NCBI RefSeq assembly: GCF_001050155.1
Contig: NZ_LFVY01000008.1
Location: 124,001-188,000 of the forward strand
Length of the DNA: 64,000 nucleotides
Reading direction: 5' to 3'
DNA from: Nitratireductor soli
GTDB taxonomy: Bacteria > Pseudomonadota > Alphaproteobacteria > Rhizobiales > Rhizobiaceae
In this document: positions 19,098-27,798 of the stretch, piece after piece
How the letters are laid out: every line of letters starts with the position of its first letter
Numbering within the stretch: position 1 is the first letter of the stretch
The notes under the pieces: generated by a model
Databases searched by the model: none
Told to the model about the DNA's origin: nothing
Seen by the model: only the letters and a program-made list of their open reading frames with translations
Program-made: the position numbers and the translations under genes

Positions 19098-19919
19098 ATG
19101 ATCTTTCTCGGAAAATTCTGCCGCAATCTGTCGGGCCTTGCGGGGCTCGCCATGCTCCTCGCGTTGCTTCTGGCCGTGCTGCTGACGCCGATCCTGTCGG
19201 CGCATGATCCCTATCAGCTCGATTTTGCCGCGGCGCTTCAGCCGCCGTCGGGCACGCATTGGTTCGGCACGGACAATTTTGGGCGCGACATCTTCACCCG
19301 GGTGATCGCCGGTGCGGTTTTTGACCTGCGCCTGGCGCTGATCTGCGTGTTCGGGCCGGCGGCGATCGGCGTCGTGATCGGCCTTGTCGCCGGGTATTTC
19401 GGTGGGGTGGTGGACTCGGTGCTGATGCGGCTGACCGACATTGCATGGGCCTTTCCGTTCTATGTGCTGGTGCTGGCCATCGTCGGCGTCCTGGGTCCGA
19501 GCGAGACGAACCTCTACATCGCGTTCTTCCTGGTCAACTGGATCGGCTACGCCCGGATCGTGCGGGGCGAGACGCTGGTCGCCGCGCAGCTCGAATATGT
19601 CGAGGCCGCGCGCGTGCTGCGCTATGGCAGCCCGCGCATCCTGTTTCGCCACATCATGCCCAACACGATCACACCCGCGCTGGTCTATTCCATGTCCGAC
19701 GTGGTGTTGACCGTGCAGGCCATAGCCGCGCTGTCGTTCTTCGGTCTCGGGGTGCAGCCTCCCGCGCCGGAATGGGGCCTGCTGATCGTCGAAAGCATCG
19801 ACTACATGCGCGAGGCGCCGTGGATGACCCTGTTCCCCGGTCTTGCGCTGGCCTGGGTCGGGATCGGCTTCTCCCTGGTCGGTGAGGGTCTCTCATCCGC
19901 GCTGAAACCGGAAGGGTAG
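19098..19919 (+). CDS. Peptide ABC transporter permease DppC/OppC type
   Basis: A 273-aa permease. Its N-terminus has one helix followed by the diagnostic GTHWFGTDNFGRDIFTRVI segment of DppC proteins. The coupling loop is LEYVEAARVLRYGSPRILFR and the C-terminal LSFFGLGVQPPAPEWG is a strong family signature. It pairs with the upstream DppB-type protein. Confidence 0.93.
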   Translation: MIFLGKFCRNLSGLAGLAMLLALLLAVLLTPILSAHDPYQLDFAAALQPPSGTHWFGTDNFGRDIFTRVIAGAVFDLRLALICVFGPAAIGVVIGLVAGYFGGVVDSVLMRLTDIAWAFPFYVLVLAIVGVLGPSETNLYIAFFLVNWIGYARIVRGETLVAAQLEYVEAARVLRYGSPRILFRHIMPNTITPALVYSMSDVVLTVQAIAALSFFGLGVQPPAPEWGLLIVESIDYMREAPWMTLFPGLALAWVGIGFSLVGEGLSSALKPEG

Positions 19920-19922
19920 ATC

Positions 19923-20903
19923 ATGCCGCTTTTGTCCGTCCGCAACCTCGTCACCGAGTTCCATGGCCGCCAGGGCGTGGCCCGTGCCGTGGACGATGTC
20001 AGTTTCGATATCGAGCCGGGTGAGATCTTCGGTATCGTCGGCGAGAGCGGCTGTGGCAAGTCGGCCACCTGCCGCTCCATCATCAAGCTGTTCGGCGGTG
20101 CCCGGGCACGGATCGCGGGCGGCAGCATCGAGATGGACGGGGTCGGCAATCTGGTGGAACGGCCCGAGGCGAAGATGCATGAGGTCCGCGGCAGCAAGAT
20201 TTCCTTTATCTTCCAGGACCCACTGACCGCGCTCAACCCGACGATGCGCGTCGGTCGGCAGATCGCCGAGGTAATCCTGCGGCACGGCAAGGTGAGCCGC
20301 GCCGAAGCGCGAGAGCGCGCGGTGCAGATGTTGCGCGACGTCAAGGTCACTTCGCCCGAGCGACGCATGGAGGCCTATCCGCATGAGCTGTCCGGCGGGC
20401 TGCGCCAGCGTGTCGTCATCGCTATGGCGCTGGCCCTGCAACCGCCGCTGATCATCGCCGACGAGCCGACGACGGCACTGGACGTAACGGTGCAGGACCA
20501 GATCCTGCGGCTGCTGCTCGACCGGCGCGCTGAGACGGATACGGCGATCATTATGGTGACGCATGATCTGGGCGTCGTGGCCGAGGTCTGTGACAGGGTG
20601 GCGGTGATGTATGGCGGACAGATCGTCGAGACCGGCACGACGGACGAAGTGCTGCACGAGGCCGCGCATCCCTACACGCGGGCGCTGCTGGCCGCACTGC
20701 CCTCGGCGGCGATGCGCGGGCGCAAGCTGACGCCGATCGAGGGGATGCCGCCCAGCCTGATCGCGCCGCCGCCGGGATGCCGCTTTGCCCCGCGCTGCGC
20801 GCATGCGCATGACGCCTGCCGCGCGGCGCGCCCGCCCCTTGCGCCGCGCGCCGGCGGCGCACCGGGCCATCGTGACGCCTGCATACTGGATCGCGTGCAA
20901 TGA
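19923..20903 (+). CDS. Peptide ABC transporter ATP-binding protein OppD/DppD type
   Basis: A 326-aa ATPase with Walker A GESGCGKS, the Q-loop FQDPLTALNPTM, signature LSGGLRQR and Walker B IIADEPTTALDVTV. The C-terminal oligopeptide-transporter extension with cysteines (PPGCRFAPRCAHAHDACR) is the usual iron-sulfur-like motif of OppD/DppD. It starts four bases after the permease stop and its end overlaps the OppF start (ATGA). Confidence 0.93.
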   Translation: MPLLSVRNLVTEFHGRQGVARAVDDVSFDIEPGEIFGIVGESGCGKSATCRSIIKLFGGARARIAGGSIEMDGVGNLVERPEAKMHEVRGSKISFIFQDPLTALNPTMRVGRQIAEVILRHGKVSRAEARERAVQMLRDVKVTSPERRMEAYPHELSGGLRQRVVIAMALALQPPLIIADEPTTALDVTVQDQILRLLLDRRAETDTAIIMVTHDLGVVAEVCDRVAVMYGGQIVETGTTDEVLHEAAHPYTRALLAALPSAAMRGRKLTPIEGMPPSLIAPPPGCRFAPRCAHAHDACRAARPPLAPRAGGAPGHRDACILDRVQ

Positions 20904-21862
20904 CCATGCTGGAAGCCAAATCCGTCTCGCGCAGTTTTGTCACCCGTCGGGGGATGCTTGACATTTTGATGCGCCGCCCGCCCGTGGTGCTGAAGGCGGT
21001 GCGCGGTGTCGATCTGGCGGTCGAGCGCGGTGAGACGCTGGGCATCGTCGGTGAGTCCGGCTGCGGCAAGAGCACGCTGGCGCGCATGTTGGTCGGCCTG
21101 CATCCCTGCACCGAAGGGCAGGTTCTGCTGGACGGCATGCCGATGTCCGGGCCCGACCCCGACGGGCGTATCCAGATGGTGTTTCAGGATCCCTATTCAT
21201 CGCTCAACCCGCGCATGACCATCGGCGCGCTGTTGTCCGAGGCCATCGCCCACTATCGCCCCGAGGTGACACGCAAGGAGCGCTTGGACGAGGTGGCGAG
21301 CATCCTGCAGAAGGTCGGCCTGCCGGGCGAGGTGGCGAGGAAATACCCCCATGCCCTTTCCGGCGGCCAGCGCCAGCGCGCCTCCATTGCACGCGCGCTC
21401 TGCCCCAAGCCGGAAATCCTGGTCGCCGATGAGCCCGTCTCGGCGCTGGACGCGTCGGTTCAGGCCAACATCATCAACCTCTTCGAGCAGCTCAAGCACG
21501 ATGAGGGGATCACGGTCGTGTTCATTTCGCACGACATGCAGGTGATTGCGCATCTGTGCGACCGTGTCGCCGTCATGTATCTGGGCGAAGTGGTCGAACT
21601 GCAGAGTGCCAAGCCCCTCTTCGACGCGCCGCTGCATCCCTACACAAGGGGCCTGATCGCCGCCGTGCCGCAGATGGATCGAACCCGCCGCGAACGCATC
21701 GCGATGGACGGTGAGATGCCGGACCCCTTCGATCTGCCGGAGGGTTGCCGGTTCGCGGGACGATGCCCGCTGACCGAAGATCGATGTGCGCAGCCGCAGG
21801 CCTTGCGGCCGGTAGCGGGCGGACTGGTGCGCTGCTGGAAGGCGCCGGTTACCCAATCATAA
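20900..21862 (+). CDS. Peptide ABC transporter ATP-binding protein OppF/DppF type
   Basis: A 320-aa ATPase with Walker A GESGCGKS, FQDPYSSLNPRM, signature LSGGQRQR and Walker B LVADEPVSALDASV. The C-terminal cysteine segment LPEGCRFAGRCPLTEDRCA is the standard OppF/DppF ending. It overlaps the upstream oppD-type stop by four bases and completes the transporter. Confidence 0.93.
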   Translation: MTMLEAKSVSRSFVTRRGMLDILMRRPPVVLKAVRGVDLAVERGETLGIVGESGCGKSTLARMLVGLHPCTEGQVLLDGMPMSGPDPDGRIQMVFQDPYSSLNPRMTIGALLSEAIAHYRPEVTRKERLDEVASILQKVGLPGEVARKYPHALSGGQRQRASIARALCPKPEILVADEPVSALDASVQANIINLFEQLKHDEGITVVFISHDMQVIAHLCDRVAVMYLGEVVELQSAKPLFDAPLHPYTRGLIAAVPQMDRTRRERIAMDGEMPDPFDLPEGCRFAGRCPLTEDRCAQPQALRPVAGGLVRCWKAPVTQS

Positions 21863-21875
21863 GAATGAGAGAAGC

Positions 21876-22796
21876 ATGTTTTTTGAGCAAACGAACGCCT
21901 GGCACGCGCTTGGATCGCGCATCATCGATGACGTGGAAACCCGCTACGGCAGGGATGGGCTGACACGCGACAAGTTCGGCCTCGTCATCGTGGAGGAAAC
22001 CGCCGCGCGGCCCCGGGGCTTCTCGCACCGCGGCGACTGGCGCTGTTATCCATGCAGTCTGGTCAAGGCGTTCCATCTGGTTCATGCGTTGCACGCGCTG
22101 GAAGGAGGCCGGCTTCACGCCCATGACGAGCTGGACCGCGCGATGCACGACATGATCGTATGGTCTTCGAACACGGCGACCAACTACGTGATCGACCTGT
22201 TGACCGGAACCACCGGCGACACGCTGCTCGATCCCGCCGATCTTGCCGCGTGGATTGATCGCCGCGACGAGCTTAACCGCTTTTTCCAACGGCTTGCCTG
22301 GCCGGAATTCGAGCACTGCAACATAACGCAAAAACTGATGGACGACACGCGATATGGGCGTGAAGCGCAATACGCCGGCTTGGAGGGACGCAACCTCAAC
22401 GCTCTGACACCACTGGCGGCCGCGCGGCTTTTCTACGAATTGTTTGCCGGGGATATCCCGCTGGGCGTCAAGACCCGCCAGCGGGCGCAGGACATTCTGA
22501 TGCGCGAACGCGAAGGCCGGAAATCGAAAAGCCCGCATTACCAGGTCGAGGATTTTCTCGGGGGTGGCACGCCGAAGGATGCGAAGATCTGGAGCAAGGC
22601 AGGCAAGAACTCGTGGACGGGCGACCCGCATGCATCGTACTTCAAGCACGATCTGATACGCATCGTTCTCCCTGCAGGGCCCCCGTTTATCCTGGCGTTG
22701 ATGACACAAGGAAAAACGGTTTGCGAAGACAAGCTGCACGTGTTTCCGGAACTTGGAAAGCTGATCCTCGATACGGTCACCGGCAGAACCGCTTAA
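21876..22796 (+). CDS. Serine hydrolase resembling class A beta-lactamases
   Basis: A 306-aa protein 13 bases after the OppF stop, so very likely co-transcribed with the peptide transporter. It carries the three active-site motifs of class A serine beta-lactamase-like enzymes in order: SxxK as CSLVK near residue 63, an SDN-type motif as WSSNTATN near 96, and a KTG-type motif as WSKAGKN near 246. The SSN and KAG variants are non-canonical, and no signal peptide is visible. This suggests a cytoplasmic peptidase, amidase or esterase acting on the imported compound rather than antibiotic resistance (inference). Confidence 0.7.
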   Translation: MFFEQTNAWHALGSRIIDDVETRYGRDGLTRDKFGLVIVEETAARPRGFSHRGDWRCYPCSLVKAFHLVHALHALEGGRLHAHDELDRAMHDMIVWSSNTATNYVIDLLTGTTGDTLLDPADLAAWIDRRDELNRFFQRLAWPEFEHCNITQKLMDDTRYGREAQYAGLEGRNLNALTPLAAARLFYELFAGDIPLGVKTRQRAQDILMREREGRKSKSPHYQVEDFLGGGTPKDAKIWSKAGKNSWTGDPHASYFKHDLIRIVLPAGPPFILALMTQGKTVCEDKLHVFPELGKLILDTVTGRTA

Positions 22797-22834
22797 CCCG
22801 GCAACACCCTCGTAGCAGATCAGCCGGCTTCTCC

Positions 22835-23110
22835 AAGTGCCTCGGCGGCTCAACTCCACTGACAGAGGTCGGTTTCTATGGAGATGGCGATCTCAAAGGT
22901 GCGTTCGTTAGTGAAGCCGACATTGCGGCGGTGTCGCTGCGAGCGCTCGACGACCCACGGGTGGAGAACAGGAGAATTCGGATCATCCAGAACACAACGA
23001 CCCAGAACGAGATCATCGACCTGTGGTTGCGAATGAGCGGCGAGTGCGGTGAGATAGTCCTCGTGACCACCAATGACCTGGGGGCCATGATCGATAGTCC
23101 CGACGTCGCC
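22835..23110 (+). pseudogene. NmrA/isoflavone-reductase-like gene remnant
   Basis: One frame reads VGFYGDGDLKGAFVSEADIA, then AAVSLRALDDPRVENRRI and EIIDLWLRMSGECGEIVLV, the middle-to-C-terminal part of NmrA-like NAD(P)-binding proteins. There is no N-terminal Rossmann segment and no start codon in a credible place. It is a decayed fragment in a 1.2-kb stretch without intact genes (22797-24031). Confidence 0.6.
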
Positions 23111-23399
23111 ACTCACGAGCCCCCTGCGCAATGTCCTCCAGCTCATGCGCGTCATGTGGGTGCGGCGGAGACGCGCTGAATTTCCATCCCGGTTGACGAC
23201 GCTGGACGGCTTCGGGACCGGGCCGGACCACGAAATGGACCGGGTGCGCCTGGACGAACAGATGATGGTTTAAGAGCGTTCGCTTGTCGGGGAAGCCGGT
23301 ACTTTGATGCTGGGGCCGGATGACCTTCGGCGATCTCGCGGGAGATTGATCGCAATTGGCAAACGAAGCCGAGCTGCAGACTGGCGATCTGTCGAGCCT

Positions 23400-23590
23400 C
23401 GACGATATGCAGCGCGCCTACGCACGACGGCTCGACGCCATGAGAAAATCGTGGCCTCGGGTTTGCGCAATGTGGACGGGTGGCGTGACAGCGGGACGCT
23501 GTCTTCCACCAACGAGAACGACATCAGCGGGCTGAAGCGCGAGCCGGGGGCGACTTCATCATCCACGGCAGCGTCGGCATTGGCCTGCCG
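23400..23590 (+). pseudogene. RibD/dihydrofolate-reductase-like gene remnant
   Basis: Pieces in three frames, ARRLDAMRK, IVASGLRNVDGWRDSGTLSS..NENDISGLKREPG and GGDFIIHGSVGIG, line up with the middle of RibD-C/dihydrofolate-reductase-like proteins. At least two frameshifts are needed to join them. The remnant runs directly into an aldo/keto reductase fragment, so an internal deletion fused two dead genes. An intact family member is present at 59301-59942. Confidence 0.6.
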
Positions 23591-23595
23591 GGAAC

Positions 23596-23694
23596 CAATT
23601 CTTCATCGAGACCAAGATCTGGATCAGCGACTACGGCTACGACGAGATGCTGCTCGCGGATGGTCGGGTTCGCGCGGTCGGCATCAGCCCGTCA
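23596..23694 (+). pseudogene. Aldo/keto reductase gene remnant
   Basis: The frame reads QFFIETKIWISDYGYDEMLL then ADGRVRAVGIS. The first part matches the beta-strand-3 region of aldo/keto reductases and the second the LxxxGKVRxIGVSN region about 60 residues later, so the intervening stretch has been deleted. No start or C-terminus remains. From 23700 to 24031 nothing recognisable is seen. Confidence 0.6.
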
Positions 23695-24031
23695 TGTTTC
23701 TCTTTTCCCGTTGAAGTAGGTCGCCTGGCTGATCCTCTTTCGAACGATCCAGTTTGCTGGGATCAGAGCAAGAGTAATTCGGGAACTATCATGAAGCATG
23801 CGACCGACCTGCTACATTTTCTCGATGCCGATCTCGACGCTTTCAGAGCGATACTGCACACTGGGTGCCGTGAAAGTGCCGGTTGAGTTCCCGTCAACAC
23901 GCTGGGAAATAATCGAGTGGGAACGGGGCAATAGGACGCTCGCGGCAGGCGCTCGGGATCGCATCACCAGATCAATAGCTTGTGGGCTGACTGTTCGAAA
24001 CGGATGGGTACCATCTGTTGCGGTCAGACCA

Positions 24032-24745
24032 CTAGCGCCGCACGATGACCTCGGCGCCGATGGCCACTTGATCGTACAGATCGATGACATCGTCGTTTGT
24101 CATGCGGATGCAGCCGGAGGAGTTTGCCGTGCCGACGGTCCATGGCTGGTTGGTGCCATGGATACGGTAGAGCGTCGCGCCGATGTAAAGCGCCCGCGCT
24201 CCCAGCGGATTGTTCGGACCACCTGGAACATATGCCGGCAGAGAGCGCCCCTTGGCGCTCTCGCGTTGCCGCATCTCTGCTGGAGGTCTCCAGTCGGGCC
24301 ATTCCCGCTTGGCGGAAACGCGATCCCGACCGGACCAGTTGAAGCCCTCCTTTCCGACACCGATGGCGTATCGAAGGGCTCTGCCCTCGCCGAGCACGTG
24401 GTAAAGGCGCCGCTCCGACGTGTCGATCAGGATCGTTCCCTTCGCATAGGGTTCAGCAAAGGCGACGTTCTCGCGCGGCAGTGGAACATGCGCCGGCGCA
24501 TTGGACGGCTCCGCTGCCAGCCTCTCTCCCGAGGGCGCGATGACTGTTCGTTCGGCCGGATCATAGGCCCAGGTTCGGGGGTTGTAGCGCGCGTCGGATT
24601 GCGCGCTGCTGTCTTCGGCCACGACGAGGATGGACAATGCCATGGTCAGGACCGTCAGCCACCGCCACCCCGCACGCCGCTGCGCGGCGATTCCTGATCG
24701 GATTTCGCGATTGCAGAGCCGGTGACGGCCGTTGCCCTTTGTCAT
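24032..24745 (-). CDS. L,D-transpeptidase (YkuD domain), secreted
   Basis: A 237-aa protein with an N-terminal signal or anchor (WRWLTVLTMALSILVVAEDS) and a C-terminal YkuD domain. The catalytic motif is intact: HGTNQPWTVG followed by SSGCIRMTNDDVIDLYD, the Cys being the nucleophile. Such enzymes make 3-3 peptidoglycan cross-links or attach proteins to the wall. The ATG at 24745 is chosen because it is followed by a normal basic n-region; a start at 24853 would run through the inverted repeat. It is divergent from the T3SS operon starting 238 bases away. Confidence 0.85.
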   Translation of the reverse strand: MTKGNGRHRLCNREIRSGIAAQRRAGWRWLTVLTMALSILVVAEDSSAQSDARYNPRTWAYDPAERTVIAPSGERLAAEPSNAPAHVPLPRENVAFAEPYAKGTILIDTSERRLYHVLGEGRALRYAIGVGKEGFNWSGRDRVSAKREWPDWRPPAEMRQRESAKGRSLPAYVPGGPNNPLGARALYIGATLYRIHGTNQPWTVGTANSSGCIRMTNDDVIDLYDQVAIGAEVIVRR

Positions 24746-24824
24746 GGCGACGAATGTCCTTTCACGGATTGCAACAGCGCGAACGCGCTGCCGACCTGCG
24801 CTTGCCGGCCAAGTTGGGCAACAG

Positions 24825-24851
24825 GTTGCATGTGTTTTCACGACATGCAAC
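24825..24851. promoter_or_regulatory. Perfect 9-bp-arm inverted repeat
   Basis: GTTGCATGT and ACATGCAAC flank a 9-base spacer in the divergent region between the L,D-transpeptidase and the first T3SS gene. It ends three bases before the conserved T3SS upstream element. It could be an operator for a dimeric regulator, with GC arms and an AT-rich right flank. Confidence 0.5.
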
Positions 24852-24854
24852 ACT

Positions 24855-24891
24855 TGGAATTTATTATTATTAAAAAATCCATTTGGACTTT
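24855..24891 (+). promoter_or_regulatory. Conserved 37-bp T3SS upstream element, copy 1
   Basis: The element reads TGGAATTTAT, 13 AT-rich bases, TCCA, two bases, TGGACTTT. An element with identical words and identical spacing lies at 42522-42558 on the opposite strand, upstream of the other T3SS operon. It ends 91 bases before the ATG of the first gene. TCCA-NN-TGGA is itself palindromic. It is a candidate binding site or promoter shared by the T3SS regulon; whether it is bound by an activator or read by an alternative sigma factor is unknown. Confidence 0.7.
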
Positions 24892-24982
24892 ATTTTTGAT
24901 GCTCGGAGTTGTAGATTACGACCACGACTAGGCGATCCCAGTGGGTGGAGCGCTGTTTGCAGCTTTCGATTGGACAGGATGC

Positions 24983-25633
24983 ATGGACTTTCGAACCCGC
25001 GTGGCAGTATGGCGGTCCTGGGCGCTGATCAGCTTCGCGGCTGGCTTTTCTCTGTACACGTCGCAGGTTCCATCGCTTGCCGCTCAGCCGGATTGGCCGT
25101 CAGGCACGTACAAGTACATCACCGTCGATCAGCCGGTGGGCGATGCGCTGAAGGAGTTCGGGCGCAACGTCGGCATCCCGGTCGAAGTGAGCAAGCAGGT
25201 GGGCGGCAGGTTGAGCGCCGGCATGCCGGTCGGCACCGCGCAGGAATTCCTCGACTGGGTCTGCAGCAGGTACGGGCTCGCCTGGTATTTCGACAGCTCC
25301 ATCTTGCATGTGGCGACGGTCGGCGAGATGCGCACTGAGATTATTAAGCTTGGCGCGGAAGCGACGAAGGGCGTCGGCCGGAAACTCGAAGATCTCGGCA
25401 TTGCCGATCCACGCTATCCGGTCCGGATTTCCGAGGCGGAGAACGTCATTTCAGTTTCGGGACCGCCAGCTTATGTCGCGGCCGTCAAGAAAAGCCTCGG
25501 AGTCGTTTCGGGACCTGCGACCTCACGTATCGCGCGCGAGGTCGACGCATCGTCGCGAGAAATCGTTCCCGTACGGGTTTTCCGTGGCAAGCAAGTGGCC
25601 GCTGAAAATGTCCCGGCGGGTAAAAGCGAATAG
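24983..25633 (+). CDS. rhcC1: T3SS secretin N-terminal protein (split secretin part 1, RhcC1/NolW-like)
   Basis: A 216-aa exported protein. After a signal peptide (LISFAAGFSLYTSQVPSLAA) come secretin N0 (YKYITVDQPVGDALKEFGRN.. to ..WYFDSSILHVAT) and N1 (RYPVRISEAENVISVSGPPA) domains, then the chain stops before the pore. This is the size and make-up of NolW/RhcC1 of rhizobia, whose secretin is divided between two genes; the pore half is encoded at 36774-38111. It would build the periplasmic vestibule of the outer-membrane ring. The ATG at 24983 follows AGGAT; a GTG start at 24941 is also in frame. Confidence 0.85.
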   Translation: MDFRTRVAVWRSWALISFAAGFSLYTSQVPSLAAQPDWPSGTYKYITVDQPVGDALKEFGRNVGIPVEVSKQVGGRLSAGMPVGTAQEFLDWVCSRYGLAWYFDSSILHVATVGEMRTEIIKLGAEATKGVGRKLEDLGIADPRYPVRISEAENVISVSGPPAYVAAVKKSLGVVSGPATSRIAREVDASSREIVPVRVFRGKQVAAENVPAGKSE

Positions 25634-25640
25634 GGAGAGA

Positions 25641-25826
25641 ATGATGAAGCTCGACAATATCGCGACAGCATCGCTGGCGCAGGCGAACCAGGAAAACGCG
25701 GCGCAGAAGGGCGATTTCGACGCGCAGGTCGATGCCAAGCTGGCGCAACTCAAGCCGAATGGTCCCAACGCTCCGAACACCAAGGAACTGGCGGCGATGC
25801 AAGAGGCGAGCAATTCAGAGGGATAG
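25641..25826 (+). CDS. Small 61-aa T3SS-locus protein, unassigned
   Basis: The gene starts seven bases after the secretin part 1 stop behind AGGGAGAGA and is followed 45 bases later by sctI. The product (LDNIATASLAQANQENAAQK.., DAQVDAKLAQLK.., NTKELAAMQEASN) is hydrophilic, Ala/Gln/Asn-rich and probably helical with a proline-containing turn, resembling in composition the first half of needle subunits. It lacks the expected C-terminal helix. It could be a needle-like subunit, a small chaperone or an early secreted protein; no family is recognised. Confidence 0.6.
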   Translation: MMKLDNIATASLAQANQENAAQKGDFDAQVDAKLAQLKPNGPNAPNTKELAAMQEASNSEG

Positions 25827-25871
25827 CGTTTCGGCGGGAACAATCAGTTCGTCGCGGTTGAGGATCCGATC

Positions 25872-26321
25872 ATGGAAGCCACATCGATTGCCCCATTGGC
25901 AAACTCTGCTTTGCCGGCTGAGCTCCAAGCGGCGCAGGCACAGCAGGCCACTGTTGAGCAACAGCTTTTCGACTACCTGCTCGACAATAACATCGCCGGC
26001 GCAGCCACGCTGACGAACCCGTCGGCCCTCATCGGTTCCGCGGTGGAATCGCTCGAGGGGCTGGCAACGCAAGCCAAGAAGGCGCTTGCAGATGCCAACG
26101 CGGCTTCGGCTGGGGAAGCCGGAACGGCATCGCAAGCCGCAGCCTCTAGCAGTGTCATGGACGCCGAAGGAGCAACCGCGGGGGCGACACCCGCCGAAAC
26201 CATGGCGCAAACTCTCGACAGGGCCATCTCGGTGATGTGGGCGACAGCCAATGTTTCCCTGGCGACGAACAGTCTCACGGCAGCGACTGGATCGGCCAGC
26301 ACCTTGATCAAGCAGCAATAG
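25872..26321 (+). CDS. sctI: T3SS inner rod protein SctI (NolB-like)
   Basis: A 149-aa protein in the nolB position directly before sctJ. The C-terminus TLDRAISVMWATANVSLATN followed by SLTAATGSASTLIKQQ is the typical SctI ending, in which a helical segment is followed by a Lys-Gln-Gln-type terminus. The middle is an Ala/Gly-rich low-complexity linker. SctI polymerises as the inner rod linking export gate and needle. Confidence 0.75.
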   Translation: MEATSIAPLANSALPAELQAAQAQQATVEQQLFDYLLDNNIAGAATLTNPSALIGSAVESLEGLATQAKKALADANAASAGEAGTASQAAASSSVMDAEGATAGATPAETMAQTLDRAISVMWATANVSLATNSLTAATGSASTLIKQQ

Positions 26322-26353
26322 CTGCAGTGCCATATCTCGAGAGCAGGATCAGC

Positions 26354-27160
26354 ATGCAACGGCTTTTAGTGAGGAAGTGGGGTGCGGCGTGTCGCTTGAC
26401 GCTCGTGCTCATTGGATTTCTCGTCCTGCAGGCCTGTTCGGTGGAGCTCTATTCGGATCTCAATCAGCGCCAGGCAAATGAGATCGTCGCAGCGCTCGTG
26501 CGCCATGGCATCCCTGCCCGTAGGCAGGCGACGGCGGATGGAAAAATGACGGTCACGGTCGGCAAGGGACATTTTGCCGACGCCATGACGGTGCTTCAGG
26601 AGAACGCGCTGCCCAGGCAGGAGTTCGCAACGCTCGGCCAGGTGTTCGAGCGCGACGGCCTGGTGTCGTCTCCGGTCGAGGAGCGGGCGACAATGATCTT
26701 CGGCCTGAGCCAGGAATTGTCCCAGACGATCTCCGACATAGACGGCGTCCTGTCCGCTCGTGTGCATCTGGTTTTGCCTGAAAACGACCCGCTGCGGCAG
26801 CGATTGATCCCGTCCTCGGCCTCGGTGTTCATTCGCCACCGGGCGTCCGTTTCGATGGGCGCGTTCATCCCGAAGGTGAAGATGCTGGTGGCCAACGGCG
26901 TCGCCGGGCTCGACTACGACAACGTCTCGGTGGTGCTTGCGCCCGTCGAGGCCAGCGCGCCTTCCGCGGCGGTAGGGCCAAGCTTCGTCACGTTCCTCGG
27001 TCTCTGGCTGCATCCCGACAGCGTGGCCCGCGCCATGTGGATGTTTTACGGCCTTTGCGCGGTCGCCCTGCTGCTTGGCGGCCGGCTGGCCTTTCTGCAC
27101 TGGCGGCAGCGCGAACGGGTCTATGCGCTGAGCGCTCCGAGCCCGGTGAAGAAGACATGA
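26354..27160 (+). CDS. sctJ: T3SS inner-membrane ring lipoprotein SctJ (NolT-like)
   Basis: A 268-aa lipoprotein with the lipobox LQAC (IGFLVLQACSVELYSDL), the ring-building domain including LNQRQANEIVAALVRHGI and RVHLVLPENDPL, and a C-terminal transmembrane helix (MWMFYGLCAVALLLGGRL) with a short basic tail. These match YscJ/PrgK/NolT. The ATG at 26354 is preferred because it gives the signal peptide. Its stop overlaps the next ATG (ATGA). Confidence 0.92.
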   Translation: MQRLLVRKWGAACRLTLVLIGFLVLQACSVELYSDLNQRQANEIVAALVRHGIPARRQATADGKMTVTVGKGHFADAMTVLQENALPRQEFATLGQVFERDGLVSSPVEERATMIFGLSQELSQTISDIDGVLSARVHLVLPENDPLRQRLIPSSASVFIRHRASVSMGAFIPKVKMLVANGVAGLDYDNVSVVLAPVEASAPSAAVGPSFVTFLGLWLHPDSVARAMWMFYGLCAVALLLGGRLAFLHWRQRERVYALSAPSPVKKT

Positions 27161-27789
27161 TTCCGGCTGCGGCACCCGATTTGGATGCGGTCGACGAGGA
27201 TGAGTTGTTCCGGCAACTGCCGTCGGTCTATGCCGATCCGGCCTGGTTGGTTTCCTGCTTCGGGGATGCGATCAGCCGTGAAACGGCCAGGCGGCTGCTG
27301 GCGACCAAGCGGCTGCAGGGGCGCCTTTCACGTCTTCTCGCGGATCAGCATCGATTGCCGACATCGATAGCGAAAGGCGCGCCGGCGATGGAGGAGGTCG
27401 ATCAGGCGATCGCTTATGCCTCCGCCGAAAAACTGTCCGAGATCGCCATGAAGGCCGGTGCCGTCTATTGGGCGGCGACGCTGGCTCGGACGATCTCCGG
27501 TCGCGAAGCCGCCATTCTGCGCAACGAGCTTGGCGCGGCGCTTTGCACTCTGGCGGTGGCCAACAAGGATCTCGCCGGCCCCGAGCAGCCGCTCGAGCCG
27601 TTGACGAGGATCCGCGAGCGTATCGAGGCGGATGGCTGGCGGTGCCTCGTTGCCTGGTGCGAAGCGGTTGGACAATTCGTGGCGGCGCGGGTCCGGCTCA
27701 AGCTGCCGCCGCAGAGCCCGCTTGCAGAGCCGCTGGTTCCATGCTTCGCGACGATCGGTCCGCTGATCGTCCGACGGCTGGCGGAGTGA
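27157..27789 (+). CDS. sctK: T3SS sorting-platform protein SctK-like (NolU-like)
   Basis: A 210-aa, largely helical cytosolic protein in the nolU position between sctJ and sctL. Sequence conservation in SctK proteins is low; length, soluble helical character and exact synteny (J-K-L-N) support the call. It would link the inner ring to the SctQ pods. The start ATG at 27157 overlaps the sctJ stop by four bases. Confidence 0.7.
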   Translation: MIPAAAPDLDAVDEDELFRQLPSVYADPAWLVSCFGDAISRETARRLLATKRLQGRLSRLLADQHRLPTSIAKGAPAMEEVDQAIAYASAEKLSEIAMKAGAVYWAATLARTISGREAAILRNELGAALCTLAVANKDLAGPEQPLEPLTRIRERIEADGWRCLVAWCEAVGQFVAARVRLKLPPQSPLAEPLVPCFATIGPLIVRRLAE

Positions 27790-27798
27790 GGCAGCGGG

